Below, in pieces: positions 42,039 to 49,375 of a stretch of 64,000 nt of DNA; the first letter of the stretch is position 1, and every line of letters starts with the position of its first letter. The DNA comes from Brevundimonas bullata. GTDB lineage: Bacteria; Pseudomonadota; Alphaproteobacteria; Caulobacterales; Caulobacteraceae. The notes beneath the pieces are model-generated. The model did not search any database. It was not told the origin of the DNA and worked only from the letters and a program-made list of their open reading frames with translations. The translations under genes and the position numbers were made by a program. The stretch is from the NCBI RefSeq assembly GCF_003350205.1, contig NZ_QLLC01000002.1, forward strand, positions 62,001 through 126,000. Direction: 5' to 3'.

Positions 42039-43553
42039 ATGATCACCCTGGTCAATCCCACGCTTCCCTATGGTTTCGCCAAGCGGAACGGCGTCATCCT
42101 GCTGGACGCGGGCGACATCGCCGTGGTGGGTCTGCGCGACGGCGCTGACCCGCTGGCCCTGGTCGAGACGCGCCGGGCGCTGGGGCGGCCCTTGCAGGTG
42201 CAAGCCATGGCCCAGGCCGAGTTCGACCGCCGCCTGTCCGACGTCTATGCGGGCGACCTGAACGCCGCGGGCGATCAGCAAATGGAGATGCCGTCTGGCC
42301 TCGACGGCCTGATCGAGGACCTGCCCGCCGCCGCCGACCTGCTGGATTCGGCTGACGACGCCCCAGTCATCCGCATGATCAACGGCATCATCGCCGAGGC
42401 CGTGCGCGCCGGCGCCTCCGACATCCACCTGGAGCCCTATGAGAGCGCCCTGGTCGTGCGGATGCGCGTCGACGGCGTCCTGCGCGAAAGCCTCAGTCTG
42501 AACCCGCGCATCACGCCCCTGCTGGTGTCGCGCATCAAGGTCATGGCCCGGCTCGACATCGCCGAGAAGCGCGTGCCGCAGGACGGGCGCATCCCGCTGG
42601 CGCTCGGCGGCAAGACGCTGGACGTGCGGGTCTCGACCCTGCCGTCGCGGGCGGGCGAGCGGGTGGTGCTGCGCATCCTCGACAAGGATCAGGCCGATCT
42701 GCGGCTGGAAGATCTGGGCATGGACCCGGTGGCGCTGGACGCGTTTCGCCACGCCCTGCGTGAGCCCAACGGCATCATCCTGGTCACAGGCCCGACCGGC
42801 TCGGGCAAGACGACCAGCCTCTATGCCGGTCTGTCGCTGCTGAACGACGCCACCCGCAACATCCTGACGGTCGAGGACCCGGTCGAATACGCCATCGACG
42901 GCGTGGGCCAGACCCAGGTCAATCCCAAGGTCGGCATGACCTTCGCGGCGGGCCTGCGCGCCATCCTGCGCCAGGACCCCGACGTGGTCATGGTCGGCGA
43001 AATCCGCGACGTCGAGACGGCCAGCGTCGCCGTGCAGGCTTCGCTGACCGGACATCTGGTGCTGTCCACCGTCCACACCAACGACGCCGCCGGGGCCGTG
43101 ACGCGGCTGCGCGACATGGGGGTGGAGCCCTTCCTTCTGGCCTCGACCCTGCGACTGATCGTGGCCCAGCGGCTGGTGCGCCGCCTGTGCGGCGAATGCC
43201 GGCGAGCCGAGCCCGCCGACGCCGCGACCGCGCGGCTGTCGGGCGTGACCCAGGGCGCGACCGTCTGGCGGGCTCAAGGGTGCGGATCGTGCAACCACAC
43301 CGGCTATATCGGCCGGGTCGGCGTCTATGAGACGCTGAAGATCGACGACAAGGTGCGCCGCCTGATCGCCGCCGAGGCGGACGAAGACGCCCTGGTCGCC
43401 GCCGCCTTCCCCCAAGGCGGAACCCTGTCGGACCGGGCGCGCGGCCTGGTGCTGGCGGGCGTGACCTCGGTCGAGGAGGCGGTGCGCGTGACCCGTCAGG
43501 AAACGCCCGAGGCGCATCCGCTGCCTGAGCCCGCCTTGGGAAGCGCCGCCTGA
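42039..43553 (+). CDS. gspE: Type II secretion ATPase GspE
   Basis: A 504-residue secretion ATPase. Walker A is GPTGSGKTTSLYAGL, the Asp box region reads ILTVEDPVEY, Walker B is VVMVGEIRDVETA, and the His box is LSTVHTNDAAGAVTRL. The CM domain Cys4 zinc site is present (CGECRR and CGSCNHTGYIGR). It hydrolyses ATP on the cytoplasmic face to drive pseudopilus assembly, anchored by GspL. Its stop overlaps the gspF ATG (GATG). Confidence 0.94.
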   Translation: MITLVNPTLPYGFAKRNGVILLDAGDIAVVGLRDGADPLALVETRRALGRPLQVQAMAQAEFDRRLSDVYAGDLNAAGDQQMEMPSGLDGLIEDLPAAADLLDSADDAPVIRMINGIIAEAVRAGASDIHLEPYESALVVRMRVDGVLRESLSLNPRITPLLVSRIKVMARLDIAEKRVPQDGRIPLALGGKTLDVRVSTLPSRAGERVVLRILDKDQADLRLEDLGMDPVALDAFRHALREPNGIILVTGPTGSGKTTSLYAGLSLLNDATRNILTVEDPVEYAIDGVGQTQVNPKVGMTFAAGLRAILRQDPDVVMVGEIRDVETASVAVQASLTGHLVLSTVHTNDAAGAVTRLRDMGVEPFLLASTLRLIVAQRLVRRLCGECRRAEPADAATARLSGVTQGATVWRAQGCGSCNHTGYIGRVGVYETLKIDDKVRRLIAAEADEDALVAAAFPQGGTLSDRARGLVLAGVTSVEEAVRVTRQETPEAHPLPEPALGSAA

Positions 43554-44767
43554 TGCCCGCCTTTGACTACAGCGCCGTGGATGTTTCGGGCCGCACGGTC
43601 GCGGGCGTGCTGACCGCGCCGGACGAGGCGGCTGCGCGCAAGGCGTTGGAGCGCCGTCGCCTGATGACCCTGTCGCTCAACCGGGCCTCGGGCGCCGCCG
43701 CGACGAGCGACAAGGCCCCCCGCCTGCGCCAGAAGCTGTCGGCCCGGACCCTGGCCCTGACCACGCGCCAGCTGGCCACCCTGATCACCGTCGCCCCCAT
43801 CGACGAGGCCCTGCGCACCCTGATGCTGCAAGCCGAGCGGCCGAACGTGCGCCGCATCCTGTCGGGCGTCCATGCGGGCGTGGTCGAGGGCCAGCGCCTG
43901 TCCGAAGCCATGGCGCGACAGGGCGCGGCCTTCCCGCCGCTGTACCGCGCCACCGTCGCGGCGGGCGAGGCGTCGGGCGCGCTGGCTCCCATTCTGGAGC
44001 GCCTCGCCGACGGGCTGGAGCGGGACCAGCAGGTGCGCGGCAAGGTGATCACGGCCCTGGTCTATCCCACCGTCCTGGCCCTGGTGGCCCTGGGGGTGGT
44101 GATCGCCCTGATGGTCTTCGTCGTGCCCAAGGTGGTCGATCAGTTTGACAGCATGAACCAGACCCTGCCCCTGCTGACGCGCGCGGTGATCGGGGTTTCC
44201 GACTTGATGCGGAACTGGGGCTGGCTGTTCCTGCTGCTGCTGGTCGGCGGCGGCGCGGGTTTCATCGCAGGGCTGAGGAAGCCTGAATTCCGGCTGGCGG
44301 TGGACCGGCGGATTCTGCGTCTGCCGGTCGTCGGGCGGCTGACGCGCGACCTGCACGGGGCGCGGATGGCGCGCACACTGTCGACCATGATCACGGCGGG
44401 CCTGCCGGTGCTGGAGGGGCTGACCATCACGGCCCGTACGGTGTCGAACCGGGCCTTGCGCGCCGCAACCGAGATGATGGCCGACGCCGTGCGCGAGGGC
44501 GGGGGCCTGTCGGCGGCCATGCGCCGCGCCGACGTCTTCCCGCCGATCCTGGTGCACATGACGGCCTCCGGCGAGGCCAGTGGCCGACTGGAGCCGATGA
44601 TGGAGCGCGCCGCCGACTATCTGGAGCGCGAGTTCAACACCTTCACCGCCGTCCTGCTCAGCTTCCTTGAACCCGCGATCATCGTCGTCATGGGCGGCGT
44701 GGTCGCCCTGATCGTCCTGTCGATCCTTCTGCCCATCCTTCAGATCAACACCCTGGCGATGGGGTGA
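43553..44767 (+). CDS. gspF: Type II secretion inner-membrane platform protein GspF
   Basis: A 404-residue protein with two repeated T2SSF domains (about residues 70-190 and 275-395) and three transmembrane helices, including VYPTVLALVALGVVIALMVFVVP. Motifs GEASGALAPILERLADGLE and GEASGRLEPMMERAADYLE mark the two halves. It forms the rotating or scaffolding core of the platform with GspE and GspL. It ends just before a dense cluster of inverted repeats; its stop overlaps a GTG that opens the extended gspG frame. Confidence 0.93.
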   Translation: MPAFDYSAVDVSGRTVAGVLTAPDEAAARKALERRRLMTLSLNRASGAAATSDKAPRLRQKLSARTLALTTRQLATLITVAPIDEALRTLMLQAERPNVRRILSGVHAGVVEGQRLSEAMARQGAAFPPLYRATVAAGEASGALAPILERLADGLERDQQVRGKVITALVYPTVLALVALGVVIALMVFVVPKVVDQFDSMNQTLPLLTRAVIGVSDLMRNWGWLFLLLLVGGGAGFIAGLRKPEFRLAVDRRILRLPVVGRLTRDLHGARMARTLSTMITAGLPVLEGLTITARTVSNRALRAATEMMADAVREGGGLSAAMRRADVFPPILVHMTASGEASGRLEPMMERAADYLEREFNTFTAVLLSFLEPAIIVVMGGVVALIVLSILLPILQINTLAMG

Positions 44768-44815
44768 ACGAGGCGCTGATGACCTTTTCCGACCTGACCC
44801 CTACCTCTCCCCGCC

Positions 44816-44932
44816 CGTCATCCTCGGCCTTGTGCCGAGGATCCAGACGCTCGACGTCGGAAGGCGACAACGCGGCGCTTGATGCGGGCGTCGTGACGTT
44901 TCTGGATCCTCGGCACAAGGCCGAGGATGACG
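44816..44932. repeat. Paired 32-bp inverted repeat (REPIN-like) between gspF and gspG
   Basis: The arms 44816-44847 and 44901-44932 are exact reverse complements (32/32) around a 53-bp spacer. Each arm holds its own hairpin, CCTCGGC-CTTGT-GCCGAGG. Paired REP hairpins in opposite orientation are the hallmark of REPIN elements mobilised by RAYT transposases. The reading frame in phase with gspG stays open through the whole element. Confidence 0.85.
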
Positions 44933-44943
44933 ATTGTGAGGGG

Positions 44944-45483
44944 ATGACGAGGGCGCCTCTTTGCGCTCAAGCAGCGGCGCGCCGCGCGCGTCGCGATAGC
45001 GCCCTAAGACTCGCTCAAGCAGCGAGCGACCGCGTCGCTCGCGATAGCGCTCTTCAGCGCAAAGCCCGCCAGGGCTTTACGCTCGTGGAGTTAATGGTGG
45101 TCATCGTCATCATCGGCCTCTTGGCCACGGTGGTGGCGATCAACGTCCTGCCGAGCCAGGACAAGGCCATGATCGGCAAGGCGCGGGCCGACATCTCGAC
45201 CCTGGAACAGGCTATCGAGACCTACCGCCTCGACAATCTGAGCTTCCCGGACGCGCAGAGCGGTCTACAGGCCCTGACCGCGCCGCCCGCCGGTCTGGCG
45301 CGCCCGGAACGCTATCGCGAGGGCGGCTATATCCGCCGCCTGCCGGAAGACCCCTGGGGCGCCCCATACCAGTACCGCCGCCCGTCGGCTCACGGCGGTC
45401 AGTTCGACGTCTTCTCCTACGGCGCCGACGGCAAGGAAGGGGGCGAGGGCAATGACGCCGACATCGGCAACTGGCAGAGCTGA
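44944..45483 (+). CDS. gspG: Type II secretion major pseudopilin GspG with abnormally long leader
   Basis: The mature part (135 residues) is canonical: RQG/FTLVELMVVIVIIGLLATVV, then LEQAIETYRLDNLSFPD and the calcium-loop region DPWGAPYQYRR with SYGADGKEGGEG. The leader is unusual. From the ATG at 44944 it is 44 residues, against about 6-25 in typical relatives, and two palindromic elements encode most of it. The ATG has GAGGG directly adjacent, a poor ribosome spacing. The same frame is open to a GTG at 44764 that overlaps the gspF stop as GTGA, which would give a 104-residue leader including the REPIN. Which start is used is undecided. Confidence 0.8.
   Translation: MTRAPLCAQAAARRARRDSALRLAQAASDRVARDSALQRKARQGFTLVELMVVIVIIGLLATVVAINVLPSQDKAMIGKARADISTLEQAIETYRLDNLSFPDAQSGLQALTAPPAGLARPERYREGGYIRRLPEDPWGAPYQYRRPSAHGGQFDVFSYGADGKEGGEGNDADIGNWQS
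44963..45002 (+). repeat. 40-bp palindromic element, copy 1 (in gspG leader)
   Basis: A 9+3+9 hairpin GCGGCGCGC-CGC-GCGCGTCGC is flanked by GCGCTCAAGCA and GATAGCGC, whose outer GCGCT/AGCGC ends also pair. In the gspG frame it encodes CAQAAARRARRDSA. Confidence 0.8.
45011..45050 (+). repeat. 40-bp palindromic element, copy 2 (in gspG leader)
   Basis: A 9+3+9 hairpin GCGAGCGAC-CGC-GTCGCTCGC with the same flanks starts exactly 48 bp after copy 1, so it is in the same codon phase. It encodes LAQAASDRVARDSA. The hairpin arms differ from copy 1 at several positions but the complementary arm changes with them. Confidence 0.8.
45061..45078 (+). repeat. 7-bp inverted repeat at the GspG cleavage site
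   Basis: AAAGCCC and GGGCTTT flank GCCA over the codons for the prepilin cleavage site. In addition, CTTTGCGCT (44959-44967) pairs exactly with AGCGCAAAG (45056-45064), enclosing both palindromic copies. Confidence 0.6.
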
Positions 45484-45979
45484 CAAGCGCGACTGCGCTC
45501 AAGCAGCAGCGCGCCGCGCGCGCTGCGTTAGCGCCCAAAGATATGGCTTCACCCTGGTCGAGCTTCTGATGGTGGTCGCCATCATCGGCCTGGCTGCCGG
45601 AGCCGTCGTCTTGGCCGTGCCCGACCCGCGCCCGCCGGTCGGCGACGAGGCCGAGCGTTTCGCCGCGCGGCTCGTCCGCGCGCGCGAGGAGGCCTTGCTG
45701 ACCAACCGCGCCGTGGCGGTCGAGGCGACGGCCGAGGGCTACGCCTTTTCCAGTTTCGACGGCGTCCAGTGGTCGCCCCTGACGGACGGTCCCTTCGGCG
45801 ATGAGTTCTGGGCCGAGGACACCGCCGCGCGGCCTGAAGGCCAGCCTCAGGGCGAGCCCCTGCGCGTCGTCTTCGACCCGACCGGCGCCGCCGAGCCCGC
45901 CACCCTGGCCCTGTCGCGCAAGAGCCGCGTCGTGACCGTCGTCGTCGATGCGGCGGGCGAGGTGCGCGTCCATGGCTGA
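45452..45979 (+). CDS. gspH: Type II secretion minor pseudopilin GspH
   Basis: A 175-residue prepilin. The cleavage site is RYG/FTLVELLMVVAIIGLAAG, with a GspH-type body (FAARLVRAREEALLTNRAVAVEAT, FSSFDGVQWSPL). The 32-residue leader contains a third palindromic element encoding CAQAAARRARCVSA. The ATG at 45452 lies inside gspG (32-bp overlap) and follows a GAGGG ribosome site. GspH is the minor pseudopilin connecting the tip complex to the GspG shaft. Confidence 0.87.
   Translation: MTPTSATGRADKRDCAQAAARRARCVSAQRYGFTLVELLMVVAIIGLAAGAVVLAVPDPRPPVGDEAERFAARLVRAREEALLTNRAVAVEATAEGYAFSSFDGVQWSPLTDGPFGDEFWAEDTAARPEGQPQGEPLRVVFDPTGAAEPATLALSRKSRVVTVVVDAAGEVRVHG
45495..45534 (+). repeat. 40-bp palindromic element, copy 3 (in gspH leader)
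   Basis: A perfect 9+3+9 hairpin GCAGCGCGC-CGC-GCGCGCTGC with flanks GCGCTCAAGCA and GTTAGCGC. Its codon phase relative to gspH equals that of copies 1 and 2 relative to gspG. Confidence 0.82.
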
Positions 45980-46043
45980 GCGGACCCTTGTGGCGATGGC
46001 CGGCACGCAAACCGTGATCCAACGCTGGACCCTGGACGAATGA
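45972..46043 (+). CDS. Possible 23-residue small ORF bridging gspH and gspL
   Basis: An ATG overlapping the gspH stop (ATGGCTGA) opens a 23-codon frame whose own stop overlaps the gspL ATG as ATGA. Product: MAERTLVAMAGTQTVIQRWTLDE. It has no prepilin motif or transmembrane helix. Overlaps at both ends resemble the coupling used throughout this locus, so it may be translated simply to carry ribosomes to gspL. It lies where gspI-J-K sit in standard operons, so a relic of their removal is another possibility. No homology is recognised. Confidence 0.35.
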   Translation: MAERTLVAMAGTQTVIQRWTLDE

Positions 46044-47143
46044 GCCGCATCCGACTGATTCTGATCCCGCCCTCGGCGGCTCTGCCGGCGTCATGCCTTA
46101 CGCTGGATGCGCAAGGCGTCGTGCTGACGCGCGGCGTTCTGGAGCTCGGCTCCGGATATGCGCCCGAGCCGATGCGCAATGTCGCGGTGGTTCCCGGCGC
46201 CGACGTGCTGGTGCGCTGGCTGGAGTTGCCGTCGGGCAGTCCGGCCCAGATGGCGGCGACGGCGCTGCATCTGCTGCGCGACGACCTGGCGGCGCCCTCC
46301 GACCGGCTGACCGCCGTCCTGGGGACGGTCCCGACGTCGGGGCGGCGGTTGGTCGCCGTGGCGGGGCGGTCGCTGCTGCAGACGTGGAGCGACTATCTGG
46401 CCAGCTTCGGTCTTCGCGCCGACGTCATGATCCCCGACTGCTTGATCCTGCCGGAGCCGGAGCCGGAGGATGAGGGCGTGCTGACCGCCGCCCTCTTCGG
46501 CGCCGACCTGGCTCTGCGCGGGCGCGAACTGGCGCTGAGCGTCCAGCCCGATCTGGCCGAGGCCGTGGCCGCCGGGCGGGCGGTGAAGCGGATCGAGCGG
46601 GCGGACGAGATCGAGCGCCTGCTGGCTGCGGCCGCCCTGAACCCGCCGATCAACCTGCTGGCCGGGGGCGGGCGCCGGGTCGAGGCAGACCGGCGCGGCT
46701 GGAAACGGGCGGCGGCGCTGGCGGCGGCCCTGATCGTCTCGCCGCTGATCCTGACCCTGGCCGCCGCCGGTCATGACGAATGGCGCGCGCGCGACACCGA
46801 GAACCGGGCCGAGGCCGCGGCGCGGCGCGCCTACCCTGACATCGCGCCTTGGGCAGACGCGGTCGCCGAGGCGACCCGCCGGCTGTCGACTGCGCCGCCG
46901 GGCGGGGCCGCCGCCGCTGCGGCCGCCCTGTTCGCCGCCGTCGAAAGCGTCGAGGAGGCGGAGCTGGACAGCCTGACCGTCGATGAAGCCGGGGTTCGCG
47001 CCACAGTGACCTACGCCGCCTATCAGGACCTGGACGCCCTGCAGCAGGCCATGGCGGCCAAGGGCATGTCTCTGACCGATGACAGCACCGTCGACGACCA
47101 GGGCAAGGTCGTCAGCGAAGTTCGCGTGGGAGGCGCCGGATGA
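46040..47143 (+). CDS. gspL: Type II secretion inner-membrane protein GspL
   Basis: A 367-residue protein. The N-terminal cytoplasmic actin-like domain (about residues 1-215; LVRWLELPSGSPAQMAATALHLL, LIPDCLILPEPE-like) binds GspE, a single transmembrane helix lies at about 225-245 (AAALAAALIVSPLILTLAA), and a ferredoxin-like periplasmic domain follows (AELDSLTVDEAGVRATVTY in part). It couples the ATPase to the platform. The ATG overlaps the stop of the 23-codon frame; its own stop overlaps the gspM ATG (ATGA). Confidence 0.87.
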   Translation: MSRIRLILIPPSAALPASCLTLDAQGVVLTRGVLELGSGYAPEPMRNVAVVPGADVLVRWLELPSGSPAQMAATALHLLRDDLAAPSDRLTAVLGTVPTSGRRLVAVAGRSLLQTWSDYLASFGLRADVMIPDCLILPEPEPEDEGVLTAALFGADLALRGRELALSVQPDLAEAVAAGRAVKRIERADEIERLLAAAALNPPINLLAGGGRRVEADRRGWKRAAALAAALIVSPLILTLAAAGHDEWRARDTENRAEAAARRAYPDIAPWADAVAEATRRLSTAPPGGAAAAAAALFAAVESVEEAELDSLTVDEAGVRATVTYAAYQDLDALQQAMAAKGMSLTDDSTVDDQGKVVSEVRVGGAG

Positions 47144-47613
47144 ATCGGATGATCCAGTCGGCAGGTCTGTGGTGGCGCGGCCGCTCGGCGCGGGAGCGTG
47201 GGATGCTGGCGGCGATGGCGCTGCTGATCGCCGCATTGGCTTGCTGGTTGCTGGTTGTGCGTCCTGCCTGGGCCTGGCGTGCGTCGGCCGTCGAGCGCAG
47301 GGTCGAAGCCACGGCGGAAATGACGCGGCTGAACGCCGGTCTCGCCCGCCGCGTGCGCGCCAAACCCGCCGCGATGATGCGGGAAGACTTCGAAACGTCA
47401 GCGCGCGCCGCAGCCGAGGCGGCGGGCCTGACCGTGACCCTGTCGGCGGACGGCGAGGGCGGTCTGGCCTTTGACGCGCCGGGCGTGACCTCGGCGGCGC
47501 TGTTCGGTTGGATAGCGACCCTCAAGCGGGACTACGACGTTGAAGCCGCCGATCTGACGGTCATCGAGAACGCCGACGCGACCCTGGATGCCCGAGGAAC
47601 CCTGGGCGGCTAG
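47140..47613 (+). CDS. gspM: Type II secretion inner-membrane protein GspM
   Basis: A 157-residue bitopic protein: a short cytoplasmic start with the typical WWRGRSARERGMLAAMA, one transmembrane helix (about residues 23-41) and a small periplasmic domain (SADGEGGLAFDAPGVTSAALFGWIATL in part). It partners GspL. Last gene of the gspC-M operon; no gspN follows. The next gene is convergent. Confidence 0.85.
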   Translation: MNRMIQSAGLWWRGRSARERGMLAAMALLIAALACWLLVVRPAWAWRASAVERRVEATAEMTRLNAGLARRVRAKPAAMMREDFETSARAAAEAAGLTVTLSADGEGGLAFDAPGVTSAALFGWIATLKRDYDVEAADLTVIENADATLDARGTLGG

Positions 47614-47675
47614 ACTGTGCTCCGAGCCGCATGCTGCGGTGTCGACGCTGAGGTCGCGAGCCACCTAGGGCGCGC

Positions 47676-48728
47676 CTAGACGGCCTGCAACAGCGCCGGT
47701 TCAACTCTAGACTTGCGATTCACGATGGAGATTCTCGTGCCTGGCGCGAGGTTCTCCACGTCGATCTCCGCCGCCAGTTGACTGGCCAAGGCCTTCACGA
47801 TGGCGGTGCCCAGGCCGGGTTCCGCCGAGCCCGGATTCTTCGGCATGCCGACGCCGTCATCCGAGATCCTCAGGTCCCAGCCCTCGGGTCGCGACTGGTA
47901 GTCAACGGTCACGAGGCCTCTGCGGCCCTTCGGGAACGCATGTTTCAAGGCGTTGATCACCAGTTCGGTGACGATCAGGCCGATGCTGACCGAGACCTCG
48001 GCGTCCACGACGCTGCCGTCGCCGCTCACCTCGATCCGCAACTGGTCATGGTCGGCGATCATCGACGCGCCGATGCTGCGACACAGCTGTGTCAGGTAGG
48101 GTTTGAGAGCCACATCCCCCACCTGGGTCAAGGACAGTTGCCGCTGGACTTCAGCCACCGACAAGACGCGGTTGTGGGCCTCGGTCAGATGAGCGCGGCT
48201 CTCCACCGAGTCGACTTTTCGGGCGGACTGAAGCAGCACGCTGGCGATGATCTGAAGGCTGTTGGCGACGCGGTGCTGAACCTCCTGCAGCAGGACCTCC
48301 TTCTGCCGGACCAGTTCGTCCATCTTTCTTTGGGTCGCGTTGGATGCGGTGACGTCCACGACCGTCAGCAACAGCCGCGCGGGCATGGCGTCGGCAAACG
48401 CCAGACGCTCGGCGTTGAGGCGCAGGCTACGCGGGGCTGCGCCCTCAATGGGCATCTCCAGCTGATAGTCGGCGACCTCAGCGTCGCCGGAGCCGACGGC
48501 GCTCAATAGGGAGCGCAGCCGGGGGAGATTCCATTCGCCTGCGCCGAGGGCGAAGATCGAGCGCCCGCGAACGGCGTCGTTGCGAAGTCCGAACGCCTGA
48601 AGAAAGGACTCGCTGGCGGCGACGACGTTGAACTGTTCGTCCATGAGCAACAGTGGCGCGCGCGACACCGAGATGACCGCCAGGGCCAGGGCGGCGCCGA
48701 CTTCTGTATTTTGAGATGCGGGAGCCAT
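47676..48728 (-). CDS. PAS-HisKA_2 sensor histidine kinase
   Basis: A 350-residue soluble kinase. An N-terminal PAS domain (about residues 20-125) precedes a HisKA_2 dimerisation region with the phospho-acceptor His in LLQEVQHRVANSLQIIASVL. A HATPase_c domain follows, with N-box ELVINALKHAF and G-boxes DDGVGMP and GLGTAIVKAL. No transmembrane helix is present, and the PAS lacks the LOV Cys motif. HisKA_2 kinases often work in light, stress or general stress-response signalling. No cognate response regulator is adjacent. Confidence 0.87.
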   Translation of the reverse strand: MAPASQNTEVGAALALAVISVSRAPLLLMDEQFNVVAASESFLQAFGLRNDAVRGRSIFALGAGEWNLPRLRSLLSAVGSGDAEVADYQLEMPIEGAAPRSLRLNAERLAFADAMPARLLLTVVDVTASNATQRKMDELVRQKEVLLQEVQHRVANSLQIIASVLLQSARKVDSVESRAHLTEAHNRVLSVAEVQRQLSLTQVGDVALKPYLTQLCRSIGASMIADHDQLRIEVSGDGSVVDAEVSVSIGLIVTELVINALKHAFPKGRRGLVTVDYQSRPEGWDLRISDDGVGMPKNPGSAEPGLGTAIVKALASQLAAEIDVENLAPGTRISIVNRKSRVEPALLQAV

Positions 48729-48913
48729 GGGCCCTTTCCGATCCCGTCGCGACGTCCAAATTGGAAATCAAGCCTCGGGTGTTCAGGCGCGCCGAGACGC
48801 CCTTGGATCACCCTAGCATGAGCAAGGGTAATCCCCGCTATTGAATGAGGATGTGGCCCATGGGGGCGATCTGAGAGCCTTGCTTCCGACTGAAATGCGG
48901 ACGCAGGCTCGTC

Positions 48914-49372
48914 TCAGGCGTCGATGACGACGGGCGTGCTGGTCGCCGACAGGACGCGTTTCTGAATCGTGTGCACGGTCCTTAGCAGGGACAGGGCGCT
49001 TGATCCGTTGATCTGTCGCGGGTCGAGGTCGCGCCGCAGGTTGAGAATATCCAGGATCTCATTGTCCGCCGGCCCCAGATTGTAGCCGCACATGGCCCAG
49101 CCGGCGAAGCTTCTGGAAGCGCGCGGCGCATCCTGGAGCAGCCTTAAATCCCGATGGCGCGGGTCTCGGCGCACCCGGCGATAGATGGCTTCGACAGCAG
49201 TTGCGGACCCTTCCAGCGCCTGGAAGAAGTGGTCGCGATGGCGCAGCAGCATGCCGGTCACGGCCACAGCGGCGTTGTTTCGGACCGACACCGCGAGGAT
49301 GGATCGCAGCAAGGCCTCTTCGTCCTGCAGGCCGGGCGCGACCCTGCTGGTGTAGATCAGTTGTCGCACCAT
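48914..49372 (-). CDS. BLUF-domain blue-light photoreceptor
   Basis: A 152-residue BLUF protein. The flavin-switch residues are visible: Tyr7 in LIYTSRV, Asn33 in RNNAAVAVTGMLL and Gln51 in FFQALEG, with Trp92/Met94 in GWAMCGYN. After the domain (about residues 1-100) is a roughly 50-residue tail without an effector. It begins 3 bp downstream of the EAL gene on the same strand. Physical proximity suggests that the photoreceptor controls the phosphodiesterase in trans, as the fused BLUF-EAL proteins BlrP1 and YcgF do or resemble in cis. Confidence 0.9.
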   Translation of the reverse strand: MVRQLIYTSRVAPGLQDEEALLRSILAVSVRNNAAVAVTGMLLRHRDHFFQALEGSATAVEAIYRRVRRDPRHRDLRLLQDAPRASRSFAGWAMCGYNLGPADNEILDILNLRRDLDPRQINGSSALSLLRTVHTIQKRVLSATSTPVVIDA

Positions 49373-49375
49373 GCG

